This document shows, in pieces, positions 42,782-51,729 of a stretch of DNA of 55,972 nt (position 1 is its first letter; each line of letters opens with the position of its first letter). The position numbers were made by a program, and so were the translations under genes. The stretch lies in assembly GCF_016836705.1 (NCBI RefSeq), contig NZ_JAFCGY010000034.1:1-55972 (forward strand). Direction: 5' to 3'. Origin of the DNA: Mesorhizobium caraganae. Its GTDB lineage: Bacteria; Pseudomonadota; Alphaproteobacteria; Rhizobiales; Rhizobiaceae. Below the pieces are notes generated by a model that searched no databases, was not told where the DNA came from, and was given only the letters and a program-made list of their open reading frames with translations.

Positions 42782-42939
42782 ACGGCGCTCCGGTTAGCAT
42801 ATTTGGTGCGCCAGTAAAGACAAAACTCCGTTTTCGATTGCTAATGGACCCGCCGGGCCGGCTGGCGCCGCCATGCTGAAAACCGCCAATTCCTTTCCTA
42901 CATATCGTTGAGGTGCAATCGCCTGGTTAGGGGGCTCGC

Positions 42940-43107
42940 ATGATCAGACTTGTCATCATTCTCCCGCTCGTCGTCATCGCCTGGTTTCTCTTGGTCAAGC
43001 TCATCAAGGACGTGAAGAGCGCCAACATCGACTGGACCGGTATCGCCACCATCGTCGGTTTTATAGCGATGGCGTTCTGGCTGCGGCATGTCACGGGAAT
43101 GGGGTGA
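42940..43107 (+). CDS. small membrane protein
   Basis: 55 aa, MIRLVIILPLVVIAWFLLVKLIKDVKSANIDW then IATIVGFIAMAFWLRHVTGMG. Two predicted transmembrane helices separated by a short charged loop. It stands in the chromosomal flank just after tRNA-Thr. Common as a hypothetical in Rhizobiales. Confidence 0.6.
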   Translation: MIRLVIILPLVVIAWFLLVKLIKDVKSANIDWTGIATIVGFIAMAFWLRHVTGMG

Positions 43108-43111
43108 CAGA

Positions 43112-43195
43112 GAGTGAGTAGGGAATAGTCAGTAGTGAGTAGGGGCTCAAGGAGCTAGGGCAGGATCCAACCTAATCCCTACTGCCTACTCATTA
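43112..43195. repeat. GAGTAG-rich inverted repeat
   Basis: GAGTAGGGAATAG and GTAGTGAGTAGGG copies near 43118-43143 face CCCTACTGCCTACTC near 43173-43190, forming a long imperfect palindrome. Such sequences recur between genes in rhizobial genomes. Function unknown, maybe transcript end or decay. Confidence 0.6.
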
Positions 43196-43380
43196 ATCGC
43201 AAAACCCTCGAACCTTTCGATGTGGCGCTAAGATCCGCCGAGCGACGAGATCCTTGCCTCAGCAGGTTTTTGCCGGCTCGAGAAAAAAATCAAAAACCCG
43301 TCGAACCTTTTTCCTCACCGCAACGACAGATGATCAAGAGGCGGATGGATCGCCTCTAGCAACGAAACAAGGAGATCATC

Positions 43381-43689
43381 ATGTTCACGCGCAAAATCGC
43401 TTCTGCCCTTATGGCCAGCACCGTCGCCGCCACGTCGCTGGTCGGCACCGTCCAGCCCTCGGCCGCCCACAGCCATCACCACAACCGCGAAATCGGCATC
43501 GGCATCGCCGCCGGCGTTGGCGGCTTCGTCCTCGGCAGCCTGCTCAACCAGCAGCCGCGTACCGTCTATGTCGACGACGAGGGTGGTTCCTGGCACGTCC
43601 GCCGCTGCGCCAACCGCTACGCCAGCTACGATCCGTATTCGGACACCTATGTCGGCTATGACGGCTACCGCCACTATTGCCACCTCTAA
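43381..43689 (+). CDS. BA14K-family exported protein
   Basis: 102 aa. Signal peptide (ASALMASTVAATSLVGTVQPSAAHS), a glycine-rich helix IGIGIAAGVGGFVLGSLL, then RCANRYASYDPYSDTYVGYDGYRHYC, the hallmark of BA14K lectin-like proteins of Brucella and relatives. They act at the cell envelope. Start at 43381 after AACAAGGAGATC. A terminator follows 24 bp after the stop. Confidence 0.85.
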   Translation: MFTRKIASALMASTVAATSLVGTVQPSAAHSHHHNREIGIGIAAGVGGFVLGSLLNQQPRTVYVDDEGGSWHVRRCANRYASYDPYSDTYVGYDGYRHYCHL

Positions 43690-43712
43690 CAGGTCGGTTT
43701 CAGGCAATGAAG

Positions 43713-43735
43713 AAGGGGCTCCACAGCCCCTTTTT
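43713..43735 (+). terminator. Rho-independent terminator
   Basis: AAGGGGCT-CCAC-AGCCCCTT stem-loop followed by TTTC, after the BA14K gene. Confidence 0.85.
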
Positions 43736-43748
43736 CATTGTTCACGCA

Positions 43749-43787
43749 AGAGCGGTTCACCGTTTCACGGAAACGGCGAACCGCTCT
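43749..43787. repeat. palindromic intergenic repeat
   Basis: AGAGCGGTTC ... GAACCGCTCT with inner CCGTTTC and GAAACGG arms forms a near-perfect hairpin. Elements of this kind are abundant in Mesorhizobium intergenic DNA (family recognition from memory). Confidence 0.75.
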
Positions 43788-43958
43788 AGTGGCAGAAGCC
43801 TGACGGATGGTACCAAACGCCAGAGCACCGATCCGGTGGCCGACATCTCCCATGCGACGTGACTATCCCTCTGGAGAAGAGTAGAATTCGGCCCGACCGC
43901 AGCGCCCTTTGGGCAGCGCATCGGGCGCTGCATACCTTAGCGAACCAGGGAGGGCGAT

Positions 43959-44924
43959 ATGGGAACGGCTGCACCGAGCGTAGCCATCCGCGCGCTAGCC
44001 GAGACCGATCTGCCGGAAGCCGAAAGAATTTTCCGGCTGGCCTTTGGCAACTTCTTGGGAGCACCCGAACCAGAGACGTTCTGGTCCGACCGCGACTACG
44101 TACGCGGCCGCTGGCAGGCGCCCTACGTCGCCGCCTTCGCCGCGGAAGTGGGCGGTGAACTGGTGGGCTCCAACTTCGCAACCCGCTGGGGCAGCGTCGG
44201 CTTCTTCGGACCGTTGACGATCCGCCCCGACCTTTGGGACCAGGGCATCGGCGCGCGGCTCGTCGAGGCCGTCACGGCGAGCTTCGATGAATGGGGCACG
44301 CGGCATGCAGGCCTGTTCACCTTCGCCCAGAGCGCCAAGCACGTGGGCCTGTACCAGAAGTACGGCTACTGGGCTCGTTTCCTCACGGCCATCATGTCGG
44401 CGCCGGTCCGTCACGACCAGACCGAGCCGGTGCGCTGGTCGCGGTATTCCGATCTGACAGAGGAGCAGAGAGTGGAATGCCTGAAGTCCTGCCGTGACCT
44501 GACCGGCGCCCTTTACGACGGGCTCGACCTGGGGGCGGAAATCCAGGCCGTAGAGGCGCAGGAGCTTGGGGAGACGGTCCTGCTCGGCGATACGGCGGGT
44601 GCGGGCTTGGACGGTTTTGCCGTCTGCCATCATGGGCCGCGCAGCGAAGCAGGCGACGGTGCTTGCTTCATCAAGTTCGGGACCGTGCGCCCAGGATCGG
44701 CGGCTGGCGAGACCTTCGACAGCTTGCTGCATGCCTGCGAGGCGCTTGCCGTAGCGGAGGGGATGCCCAAGCTGCTGGCCGGGGTGAACATGGCCCGCCA
44801 CGAGGCGTACCGGCACTTGGTCGGGCGTGGCTTTCGAACCGAAATCCAAGGGGTCACGATGCACAGGCCCAATGAGCCGGGTTACAGTCGCGCCGGCGTC
44901 TTCGTGCTCGACGACTGGCGCTAG
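43959..44924 (+). CDS. GNAT-family N-acetyltransferase
   Basis: 321 aa. N-terminal GNAT domain: motif A FGPLTIRPDLWDQGIGARLVEAV binds acetyl-CoA (Q/R-x-x-G-x-G/A as DQGIGARL). A second half from about residue 170 also has a weak GNAT-like layout (KFGTVRPGSAAGETFDSLLHACEALAV), so this may be a tandem GNAT. Substrate unknown. The stop codon TAG overlaps the edge of an IS630-type element. Confidence 0.85.
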   Translation: MGTAAPSVAIRALAETDLPEAERIFRLAFGNFLGAPEPETFWSDRDYVRGRWQAPYVAAFAAEVGGELVGSNFATRWGSVGFFGPLTIRPDLWDQGIGARLVEAVTASFDEWGTRHAGLFTFAQSAKHVGLYQKYGYWARFLTAIMSAPVRHDQTEPVRWSRYSDLTEEQRVECLKSCRDLTGALYDGLDLGAEIQAVEAQELGETVLLGDTAGAGLDGFAVCHHGPRSEAGDGACFIKFGTVRPGSAAGETFDSLLHACEALAVAEGMPKLLAGVNMARHEAYRHLVGRGFRTEIQGVTMHRPNEPGYSRAGVFVLDDWR

Positions 44925-46039
44925 GGATGGAATCTAACGCTTGGTGCCCACGCCTAACGGCAGCGATGATTTCATCCGGATCAGCCGTCCAGGTGAAAGG
45001 CTTGGGACGCGCATTGGTTTCAGCGACGTACCGGTTGATGGCCTCCTGAAGATCGACCACCGAACGGAAGACGCCGCGCTTGAGCCGCTGGCGGGTCAGC
45101 TTGGCGAAGAAGCCTTCAACGGCATTGAGCCACGAGCAGGATGTCGGGATAAAGTGGAAGGTGAAGCGCTTGTGGCGGTCGAGCCAGGCCCGGACCTTCG
45201 AGTGCTTGTGAGCCGCATAGTTGTCGAGGATGACGTGCACGGCTTTATCCACTAGCACCTGGGCTTCAATGGTGTTCAGGAAGCGGATGAACTCCTGATG
45301 CCGGTGACGCTGCATGTTGCGCCCAATGACGGTGCCATCGAGCACGTTCAGGGCGGCAAACAGCGTGGTGATGCCATGGCGCTTGTAGTCGTGCGTCATG
45401 GTCCCGAGGCGGCCCTTCTTGAGCGGCAGTCCGGGTTGGGTGCGGTCGAGCGCCTGGATCTGGCTCTTCTCATCAGCAGAGAGAACGATGGCACATGAGC
45501 GGGTGGATCGACGTAGAGCCCGACCACGTCTCTGAGCTTCTCGCCAAACTTGGGATCGTTAGAGAGCTTGAACTGGCGATAGCGATGCGGCTGGAGACCA
45601 TGGGCTCGCCAGATGCGCCGTACGGCACTGGCCCTGATGCCACTCTCCCTAGCCATCATGGCGGCAGTCCAGTGTGTTGCCTCGACCGGTGGGTCAGAAA
45701 GCGTCAGGTTGACTACCCGCTCGGCCAATATCAGGGCCAAGCGGCTTGATCCGGGAGGGGCGAGTCTTGTCGCGCAGCAGGCCGTCGACACCTTCCTGCA
45801 TGAAGCGCTCCTGCCAGCGCCAGACGCAGGTCTTAGAGGTGCCGGTCCGGCGCATGATCTCGGTGATGCAGACGCCATCGGCGCTCAGCAGCACGATAAC
45901 TGCCCCCAGACGCGTTTCTGAGCCGTGTTCCGGTTGCTGGCGACAGCCTCAAGGCGCTGCCGGTCGGAGGGGGTAAGAGTGATGGAAATGCCAGTGCGCA
46001 TGCCACGGCCTCGCATGCACGCTGGCCAAGAGGAATCCC
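44924..46039. mobile_element. decayed IS630-family insertion sequence
   Basis: Contains a single transposase read on the minus strand. Ends share GGGAT tips (44924-44928 and, inverted, 46035-46039), and TA at 44922-44923 immediately outside the left tip fits IS630 target choice. The matching TA at the right end is not seen, consistent with decay. Boundaries are approximate. Confidence 0.65.
44934..46001 (-). pseudogene. IS630-family transposase with frameshifts
   Basis: Reading from ATG at 46001, the frame gives a N-terminal HTH (SADGVCITEIMRRTGTSKTCVWRWQERFM), then continues after a shift as PVEATHWTAAMMARESGIRASAVRRIWRAHGLQPH, and after another shift as the DDE domain (FAALNVLDGTVIG, VHVILDNYAAHKHSKV, FIPTSCSWLNAVEGFFAKLT). 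At least two frameshifts separate these blocks. Not functional; the catalytic Asp and Glu residues remain recognisable. Confidence 0.85.
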
Positions 46040-46065
46040 AGATCGGACTCTTCCGTCAGGCGCAG

Positions 46066-46159
46066 ACCACTAGCTCTTTGTTTTTGCGCAATTCCCAGGG
46101 GAAAGCGCTTCGCGCTTTTCCCGGGAAAACCGATCACACTTTTCCTGGAATTGCTCTAG
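46066..46159. repeat. palindromic intergenic repeat
   Basis: Contains nested inverted segments (GGGGAAAGCGC / GCGCTTTTCCC, and AATTCCCAGG / CCTGGAATT). Same class as other Mesorhizobium-type palindromes. It touches the end of the lipoprotein gene. Confidence 0.6.
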
Positions 46160-46575
46160 GATTTCTGCGTGTCGATCGGTAACCCTGCCGCGCGGCAGGC
46201 ATCCGCAATCGCCCCTTGCTGCGTGTTGCCCATCACGGCGAGTTCGAAGCTGTTGTCGGCATCCGGGTAAATCCTGCCAAGGAAAGGCTCGTAGTCAGCA
46301 GAGCCGCCGGCAGCGTTCCTGTCATCGACAGAGCCGCATACCACGATCTCTTTGCGGCCGTTCACCGTGCGCTCGCCGGCCAGTATGGGTCCGAACGTCG
46401 CTGCCACCGGGTTTTTCAAGTGCTGGCGCACGCCAATGGTGATGGTCTCCTCCAGGGCGAGCGAGACCGCAATGGGATCGGCGCGCTGGCTCGCGGCGGG
46501 TTCAGGTCGCGGCGGTGTCGTCGCCACGCAACCGTAAAGCGAAGCGAAGAGCAAAAGCTGGACCGTTTTCCGCAT
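46156..46575 (-). CDS. hypothetical lipoprotein
   Basis: 139 aa. Signal MRKTVQLLLFASLYGC with lipobox-like SLYGC (Cys 16). The mature part has VSLALEETITIGVRQHLKNPVAATFGPILAGE and a C-terminal domain with VVCGSVDDRNAAGGSADYEPFLGRI. Start 46575; longer upstream open frame is rejected because it lacks a signal sequence. Unknown envelope function. Confidence 0.75.
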   Translation of the reverse strand: MRKTVQLLLFASLYGCVATTPPRPEPAASQRADPIAVSLALEETITIGVRQHLKNPVAATFGPILAGERTVNGRKEIVVCGSVDDRNAAGGSADYEPFLGRIYPDADNSFELAVMGNTQQGAIADACRAAGLPIDTQKS

Positions 46576-46699
46576 GCTCGCCTTTTTGCATGCTTGCGAA
46601 AGCCGCGGCAAGACGGGCAACGTCCATGTGGTCGGCGATGTACAGCGATTTTGCGAAAGTCTAGTCTGCCACCCGAGCGCCAATTGAGGGGAGGGTGGT

Positions 46700-47056
46700 T
46701 TGGACGAGCAGAACCCGAAGGAAGACCTGATCGAGCCGGTTTTCCGCAATGGCACGGTCACCACCGTCGGCATCCTGCTGGCGTTCTCGCTGGGCTTCGT
46801 CACCCATTGGGCGGCCAACCCGATACCGTGGCAACTCCATCATTTGCTTGCCGTGGTGCCGATCCTGGTTGGCATCGCCCTGCAGATGCGGGCGCTGTCG
46901 TTGCTGCTCGACCTGGATTCGCTCCGCCGGCCAATCTACGAACGCGCCAACCGCATCTTCATGGCCGGCATCATCCTGACCGCCTGCGGCGTCGGGCTGG
47001 CGATTCTGCTCGATGTCTTCGAGGTATCGGCGAGGAGCGCGCTGGTCGGGGCTTAG
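46700..47056 (+). CDS. small multi-pass membrane protein
   Basis: 118 aa from TTG at 46700 with GGGGAGGGTGG upstream. Three predicted helices (VTTVGILLAFSLGFVTHW, LLAVVPILVGIALQM and FMAGIILTACGVGLAILL). Resembles small integral membrane proteins of unknown function common in Rhizobiales. Divergent from the lipoprotein. Confidence 0.65.
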   Translation: MDEQNPKEDLIEPVFRNGTVTTVGILLAFSLGFVTHWAANPIPWQLHHLLAVVPILVGIALQMRALSLLLDLDSLRRPIYERANRIFMAGIILTACGVGLAILLDVFEVSARSALVGA

Positions 47057-47878
47057 TCAGGTCAGCCTGACGCCGCCGATCATCTTCGTCACCTCCGCGG
47101 CCGCGTCGCGCACCAGCGGCCCGATCTCGCCCAGCCGCTCCGGCGTCACCCGCACCGTCGGGCCGGAGACCGAAACACCGCCGATCGGCTCGCCGAATTC
47201 GTTGAAGATGGCGGCGGCCACGCAGCGCATGCCGGGATGGCGCTCCTCGTCGTCGACCGACCAGCCGCGATGCTTGATGACAGCCAGATCGTGGGCGAGC
47301 GCCGAGATATCCGACAGCGTCTTGTCGGTGAAGCGCTGCAGGCCCGACTTGCGCAGGATGGTCGCGACGCGTTCCGGCTCGAGCTGCGCCAGCACCGCCT
47401 TGCCGATGCCCGAGGCATGGAAGGAGCTGCGCGTGCCCGGCCGGAAGAAAGCGCGGATCGCCTGATGGGTCTCGACCTGGCTGACGAAAACGACGCAATC
47501 GTCCTCGGCGACGCCGAGATTGGCGGTTTCACCGGTCTTTTCCATCAATTCCTGCATGACGACGCGGGCGCGGTCGACCAGCTTGCGCCGGCGCAGGAAG
47601 GCCGCGCCCATGCGGTAGGTCTCGACGCCAATCGACCATAGCTGGTCCGATGTATCGAACTCGACCATGCCGTGGTTCTGCAACGTCGTCAGCATGCGGT
47701 AGGCGGTGGAGGCGGCGAGCTCGCTGCGCGCCGATATTTCGCTCAGCGACAGGCCGCTGCCTTCTGCAACAATGGCCAGGATGCGCAAGGCGCGGTCGAG
47801 CGACTGCACCGAACCGGCCTCGGAGGGTCCGTGAAAGGCGCGGGGACGGCCGCGCTGGCGTTTTTCGCTGGTTTCCAT
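47057..47878 (-). CDS. IclR-family transcriptional regulator of the glyoxylate cluster
   Basis: 273 aa. N-terminal winged HTH: QSLDRALRILAIVAEGSGLSLSEISARSELAASTAYRMLTTLQNHGMVEF. C-terminal IclR effector domain (from about 110), ending PTVRVTPERLGEIGPLVRDAAAEVTKMIGG. Start at 47878 (ATGGAAACC) follows the basic KRQRGRPR segment; a longer ATG at 47971 is unlikely. Divergent from gcl with TGAAAAA repeats between, so it probably controls glyoxylate or allantoin-related use, as AllR does in enteric bacteria. Confidence 0.9.
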   Translation of the reverse strand: METSEKRQRGRPRAFHGPSEAGSVQSLDRALRILAIVAEGSGLSLSEISARSELAASTAYRMLTTLQNHGMVEFDTSDQLWSIGVETYRMGAAFLRRRKLVDRARVVMQELMEKTGETANLGVAEDDCVVFVSQVETHQAIRAFFRPGTRSSFHASGIGKAVLAQLEPERVATILRKSGLQRFTDKTLSDISALAHDLAVIKHRGWSVDDEERHPGMRCVAAAIFNEFGEPIGGVSVSGPTVRVTPERLGEIGPLVRDAAAEVTKMIGGVRLT

Positions 47879-47912
47879 GGCGGCATTGTCGCCGATTTCC
47901 CTAAAAGCACAA

Positions 47913-48031
47913 TGAAAAAGTTTTTCACCGATTTTTCGATCTGGATTCATGAAAAACGAAAAATCCAGCAAAATCAGTCAATAGTTGCTGTTTTCTAGAA
48001 ATGAAAAATTATTTTGAAAAAATTGAAAAAT
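47913..48031. promoter_or_regulatory. IclR-type operator region upstream of gcl
   Basis: Perfect 15-bp palindrome TGAAAAAGTTTTTCA (47913-47927) plus further TGAAAAA copies at 47950, 48002, 48015 and 48024, in a strongly AT-rich stretch between divergent iclR and gcl. IclR-family operators often have GAAA/TTTC half-sites, so this is a good candidate. Confidence 0.7.
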
Positions 48032-48082
48032 GGCCAGCGCGCTGGCATTGTCAGCCAACCAACAATCTTGCGGAGGCTGGAC

Positions 48083-49864
48083 ATGGCCAGGATGCGCGCT
48101 GTCGATGCAGCGGTTCTCGTTCTCGAAAAGGAAGGCATTTCCTGCGGCTTCGGCGTGCCGGGCGCGGCGATCAATCCGTTCTATTCGGCGCTGAAGGCAA
48201 GGGGCTCGATCCGTCACATACTGGCGCGCCATGTCGAAGCCGCCTCGCATATGGCCGAAGGCTACACCCGGGCCAAGGCTGGCAATATAGGTCTGTGCAT
48301 CGGCACATCCGGCCCGGCAGGCACCGATATGATCACCGGGCTCTATTCGGCGGCGGCGGATTCGATCCCGATCCTGTGCATCACCGGGCAGGCGCCGCGG
48401 GCACGGCTGAACAAGGAGGATTTTCAGGCCGTCGACATCGCCGCCATCGCCGCACCGGTCGCCAAATGGGCGGTTACGGTCATGGAGCCCTATCTGGTGC
48501 CGATGGTGCTGCAGAAGGCGTTTCATCTGATGCGCTCGTCGCGGCCGGGTCCGGTGCTGATCGACCTGCCGGTCGACGTGCAACTGGCCGAGATCGAGTT
48601 CGACATCGACGCCTATGAGCCGCTCGTCCCGTTCAAGCCGGCCATGTCGCGCGCCCAGGCCGAAAAGGCGCTGACGATGCTCAACGCGGCGGAAAAGCCG
48701 CTGATCGTCGCCGGCGGCGGCATCATCAATGCCGATGCGTCGGATCTGTTGATCGAGTTTGCCGAGATTACCGGCGTTCCGGTCATCCCGACGCTGATGG
48801 GCTGGGGCGCGATTCCCGACGATCACCGGCTGATGGCCGGCATGTGCGGACTGCAGACCTCGCACCGCTACGGCAATGCGACGATGCTGGAAGCCGATTT
48901 TGTCTTCGGCATCGGCAACCGCTGGGCCAACCGCCACACCGGTTCGGTCGATGTCTACACCAAGGGCAAGAAATTCATCCATGTCGATATCGAGCCGACC
49001 CAGATCGGACGCGTCTTCGCCCCGGATCTCGGCGTCGTCTCCGATGCGGGTGCGGCACTCAAGATTTTGCTCGACGTCGCCACCGAATGGAAGACGGCGA
49101 GAAAACTGCGCGACTGGTCGGGCTGGGCGAAGGAGTGCCAGGGCCGCAAGAAGACGATGAAGCGCAAGACGCATTTCGACCAGGTGCCGCTGAAGCCGCA
49201 GCGCGTCTACGAGGAGATGAACAAGGCGTTCGGCCGCGACACCACCTACGTCACCACGATCGGCCTGTCGCAGATCGCCGGCGCGCAGTTCCTGCATGTC
49301 TACAAGCCGCGCAACTGGATCAATTGCGGCCAGGCCGGCCCGCTCGGCTGGACGCTGCCGGCAGCGCTTGGCGTGCGCGCCGCCGATCCGGACCGCACCA
49401 TCGTGGCGCTATCGGGCGATTACGACTTCCAGTTCATGATCGAGGAACTGGCGGCCGGCGCGCAGCACAAATTGCCCTACATCCATGTCGTCGTGAACAA
49501 TGCCTATCTCGGCCTGATCCGCCAGGCGCAGCGCGGTTTTTCGATGGATTTCGAGGTCAGCCTCGCCTTCGAAAACGTCAACCGCACAGACGATCCCGAG
49601 GCCGGCTATGGCGTCGACCATGTCGCGGTCGCCGAAGCGATGGGCTGCAAGGCGGTGCGGGTGCGCAAGCCGGAAGAGTTCGCTGGCGCGTTCAAGGAAG
49701 CGCAGCGGCTGATGAAGGAACATCAGGTGCCGGTGGTACTCGAATTCATCCTCGAACGCGTCACCAACATTTCCATGGGCACGGAAATCGACAAGATCAC
49801 CGAATTCGAAGACCTTGCCGAAAGCCATGAGGATGCGCCGACGGCCATCGTCCTCCTGGATTGA
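48083..49864 (+). CDS. gcl: glyoxylate carboligase (tartronate-semialdehyde synthase)
   Basis: Thiamine-diphosphate enzyme joining two glyoxylate molecules to tartronate semialdehyde and CO2. 593 aa, same as E. coli Gcl. The N-terminal Pyr domain reads RMRAVDAAVLVLEKEGISCGFGVPG; the usual catalytic Glu of ThDP enzymes is replaced by Val in RHVEAASHMAEGY, the diagnostic feature of Gcl. ThDP/Mg site SGDYDFQFMIEELAAG...NNAYLGL is present. Start at 48083 (GGAGGCTGGAC upstream) excludes an upstream 23-codon extension. First gene of gcl-hyi-glxR. Confidence 0.96.
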   Translation: MARMRAVDAAVLVLEKEGISCGFGVPGAAINPFYSALKARGSIRHILARHVEAASHMAEGYTRAKAGNIGLCIGTSGPAGTDMITGLYSAAADSIPILCITGQAPRARLNKEDFQAVDIAAIAAPVAKWAVTVMEPYLVPMVLQKAFHLMRSSRPGPVLIDLPVDVQLAEIEFDIDAYEPLVPFKPAMSRAQAEKALTMLNAAEKPLIVAGGGIINADASDLLIEFAEITGVPVIPTLMGWGAIPDDHRLMAGMCGLQTSHRYGNATMLEADFVFGIGNRWANRHTGSVDVYTKGKKFIHVDIEPTQIGRVFAPDLGVVSDAGAALKILLDVATEWKTARKLRDWSGWAKECQGRKKTMKRKTHFDQVPLKPQRVYEEMNKAFGRDTTYVTTIGLSQIAGAQFLHVYKPRNWINCGQAGPLGWTLPAALGVRAADPDRTIVALSGDYDFQFMIEELAAGAQHKLPYIHVVVNNAYLGLIRQAQRGFSMDFEVSLAFENVNRTDDPEAGYGVDHVAVAEAMGCKAVRVRKPEEFAGAFKEAQRLMKEHQVPVVLEFILERVTNISMGTEIDKITEFEDLAESHEDAPTAIVLLD

Positions 49865-49891
49865 GCTTTGGCGGGAAGAAGGAGAAAAAGA

Positions 49892-50689
49892 ATGGCGCGT
49901 TTTTCAGCCAATCTGTCGATGCTGTTTGGCGAGCACGAATTCCTCGACCGCTTCGACGCCGCCGCCCGCGCTGGCTTCAAGGGCGTCGAATATATCGGCC
50001 CGTATGATCACGCGCCTGACGTGGTCGCGGCGCGGTTGAAGAAGAACGGGCTCAGCCAGGTGCTGTTCAACCTGCCGGTCGGCGACTGGGGCAAGGGCGA
50101 GCGCGGCATTGCCGTTTTGCCCGACCGCGTATCGGAGTTTCGGCAAGGCATCACCAAGGCGATCTCTTACGCCCACGCACTAGGCTGCGAACAGGTCAAT
50201 TGCCTCGCCGGCATCGCGCCGCAAGGGGCGGATCGTTCGGTGCTGGAAAACACCTTCGCCGAGAACCTGGCGTTCGCGGCGGAGAAACTGGAGCAGGCCG
50301 GCATCCGGCTGCTAATCGAGCCGATAAACACCCGCGATATCCCGGGGTTCTTCCTCAACTATTCGGACCAGGCGCTGGCGTTGATCGACCGCGTCGGCTC
50401 GAAGAACCTGTTCCTGCAATACGACATCTATCACATGCAGATCATGGAGGGGGATCTTGCCCGTACCATCGAGGCTAACCTTGGCCGCATCGCGCATATC
50501 CAGCTTGCGGACAATCCCGGCCGTCACGAGCCGGGGACGGGCGAGATCAATTACCCCTTCCTCTACGAGCACATCGACAGGATTGGCTATTCCGGCTGGG
50601 TTGGGGCGGAATACAAACCGAAGGCGGGAACGGAGGCTGGCCTGGGGTGGTTCCGGGAGCTCAACGGGCAGGGGAGTGCCGCGGCTTAG
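49892..50689 (+). CDS. hyi: hydroxypyruvate isomerase
   Basis: 265 aa, AP-endonuclease-2-like TIM barrel. Interconverts hydroxypyruvate and tartronate semialdehyde. The N-terminal MARFSANLSMLFGEHEFLDRFDAAARAGFKGVEYIGPYDH and the metal-site sequence LIEPINTRDIPGFFL with HMQIMEGDLART match Hyi/OtnI. Start 28 bp after gcl with GGAGAAAAAG upstream. Downstream lies a palindrome before glxR. Confidence 0.94.
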   Translation: MARFSANLSMLFGEHEFLDRFDAAARAGFKGVEYIGPYDHAPDVVAARLKKNGLSQVLFNLPVGDWGKGERGIAVLPDRVSEFRQGITKAISYAHALGCEQVNCLAGIAPQGADRSVLENTFAENLAFAAEKLEQAGIRLLIEPINTRDIPGFFLNYSDQALALIDRVGSKNLFLQYDIYHMQIMEGDLARTIEANLGRIAHIQLADNPGRHEPGTGEINYPFLYEHIDRIGYSGWVGAEYKPKAGTEAGLGWFRELNGQGSAAA

Positions 50690-50690
50690 G

Positions 50691-50810
50691 CCCCCTCATC
50701 CGGCCCTTCGGGCCACCTTCTCCCCGAGGGGAGAAGAGAACGCCAAGGCTGGCGCCAGCCTCTTCTCCCCGACGGGGAGAAGGTGGCCGCGTAGCGGCCG
50801 GATGAGGGGG
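50691..50810. repeat. RIME-like rhizobial palindrome
   Basis: Perfect 15-bp outer arms (CCCCCTCATCCGGCC at 50691-50705 with its complement at 50796-50810) enclose a second complementary pair (GGCCACCTTCTCCCC with GGGGAGAAGGTGGCC), giving a long hairpin. It matches the rhizobial intergenic mosaic element class as I recall it. It sits in the hyi-glxR gap. Confidence 0.85.
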
Positions 50811-50839
50811 CGTTTCACACAGGCATTTGGAGAGAAATT

Positions 50840-51724
50840 ATGGAAACCATCGGCTTCATCGGCCTCGGCATTATGGGCGCGCCGATGGCGGGGCATCTGC
50901 TCGATGCCGGCTATACTGTCATTGCCAGCGACCACCGCTCGAAACCGCCGGCTGACCTGATTGCCAAGGGGCTGAAGACCGTCACCGGCCATAACGCCGT
51001 GGCGAAGGCGGCTGATATCATCATCACGATGGTGCCTGACACGCCTCAGGTTGCAGAGGTTCTGTTTGGCGACAACGGCGTCGCATCCGGTCTCAGCAGG
51101 GGCAAGCTGGTCATCGACATGAGCTCGATCTCGCCGATCGAGACCAAGACCTTTGCCAAAAAGATCAACGATCTCGGTTGCGACTATCTCGATGCGCCGG
51201 TGTCGGGCGGTGAGGTCGGCGCCAAGGCGGCGTCGCTGACCATCATGGTTGGCGGTGAGGAGAAATCCTTCGAGCGCGCCAGACCCGTCTTCGACAAGAT
51301 GGGCAAGAACATCACGCTGGTCGGGCCGAACGGCGTCGGCCAGACCACCAAGGTCGCCAACCAGATCGTGGTTGCGCTGACCATCGAAGCAGTCGCCGAA
51401 GCGCTGGTCTTTGCCGCAAAAGCCGGCGCCGATCCGGCCAAGGTCCGGCAGGCGCTGATGGGCGGGCTGGCGGCCTCGCGCATCCTCGAAGTGCATGGCG
51501 AGCGCATGGTCAAGCGCACCTTCGCGCCGGGTTTTCGCATCGAACTGCACCAGAAGGACCTCAACCTGGCGCTGGAAGGCGCCAAGGCGCTCGGCGTCTC
51601 CTTGCCCAACACGTCGACCACGCAGCAGCTGTTCAACGCATGTGCGGCAAATGGCGGGGCGAAGGAGGATCATTCGGCGCTGGTTCGCGCGCTGGAGCGG
51701 ATGGCCGCGCACGACCTGGGGTGA
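50840..51724 (+). CDS. glxR: 2-hydroxy-3-oxopropionate reductase (tartronate semialdehyde reductase)
   Basis: Reduces tartronate semialdehyde to glycerate with NAD(P)H. 294 aa. N-terminal GLGIMGAPMAGHLLDAGY is the dinucleotide-binding motif of the beta-hydroxyacid dehydrogenases; DAPVSGGEVGAKAASL and the catalytic-Lys stretch GPNGVGQTTKVANQIVV follow. Start preceded by GGAGAGAAATT. With gcl and hyi it turns glyoxylate into glycerate. Confidence 0.95.
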   Translation: METIGFIGLGIMGAPMAGHLLDAGYTVIASDHRSKPPADLIAKGLKTVTGHNAVAKAADIIITMVPDTPQVAEVLFGDNGVASGLSRGKLVIDMSSISPIETKTFAKKINDLGCDYLDAPVSGGEVGAKAASLTIMVGGEEKSFERARPVFDKMGKNITLVGPNGVGQTTKVANQIVVALTIEAVAEALVFAAKAGADPAKVRQALMGGLAASRILEVHGERMVKRTFAPGFRIELHQKDLNLALEGAKALGVSLPNTSTTQQLFNACAANGGAKEDHSALVRALERMAAHDLG

Positions 51725-51729
51725 CGAAG

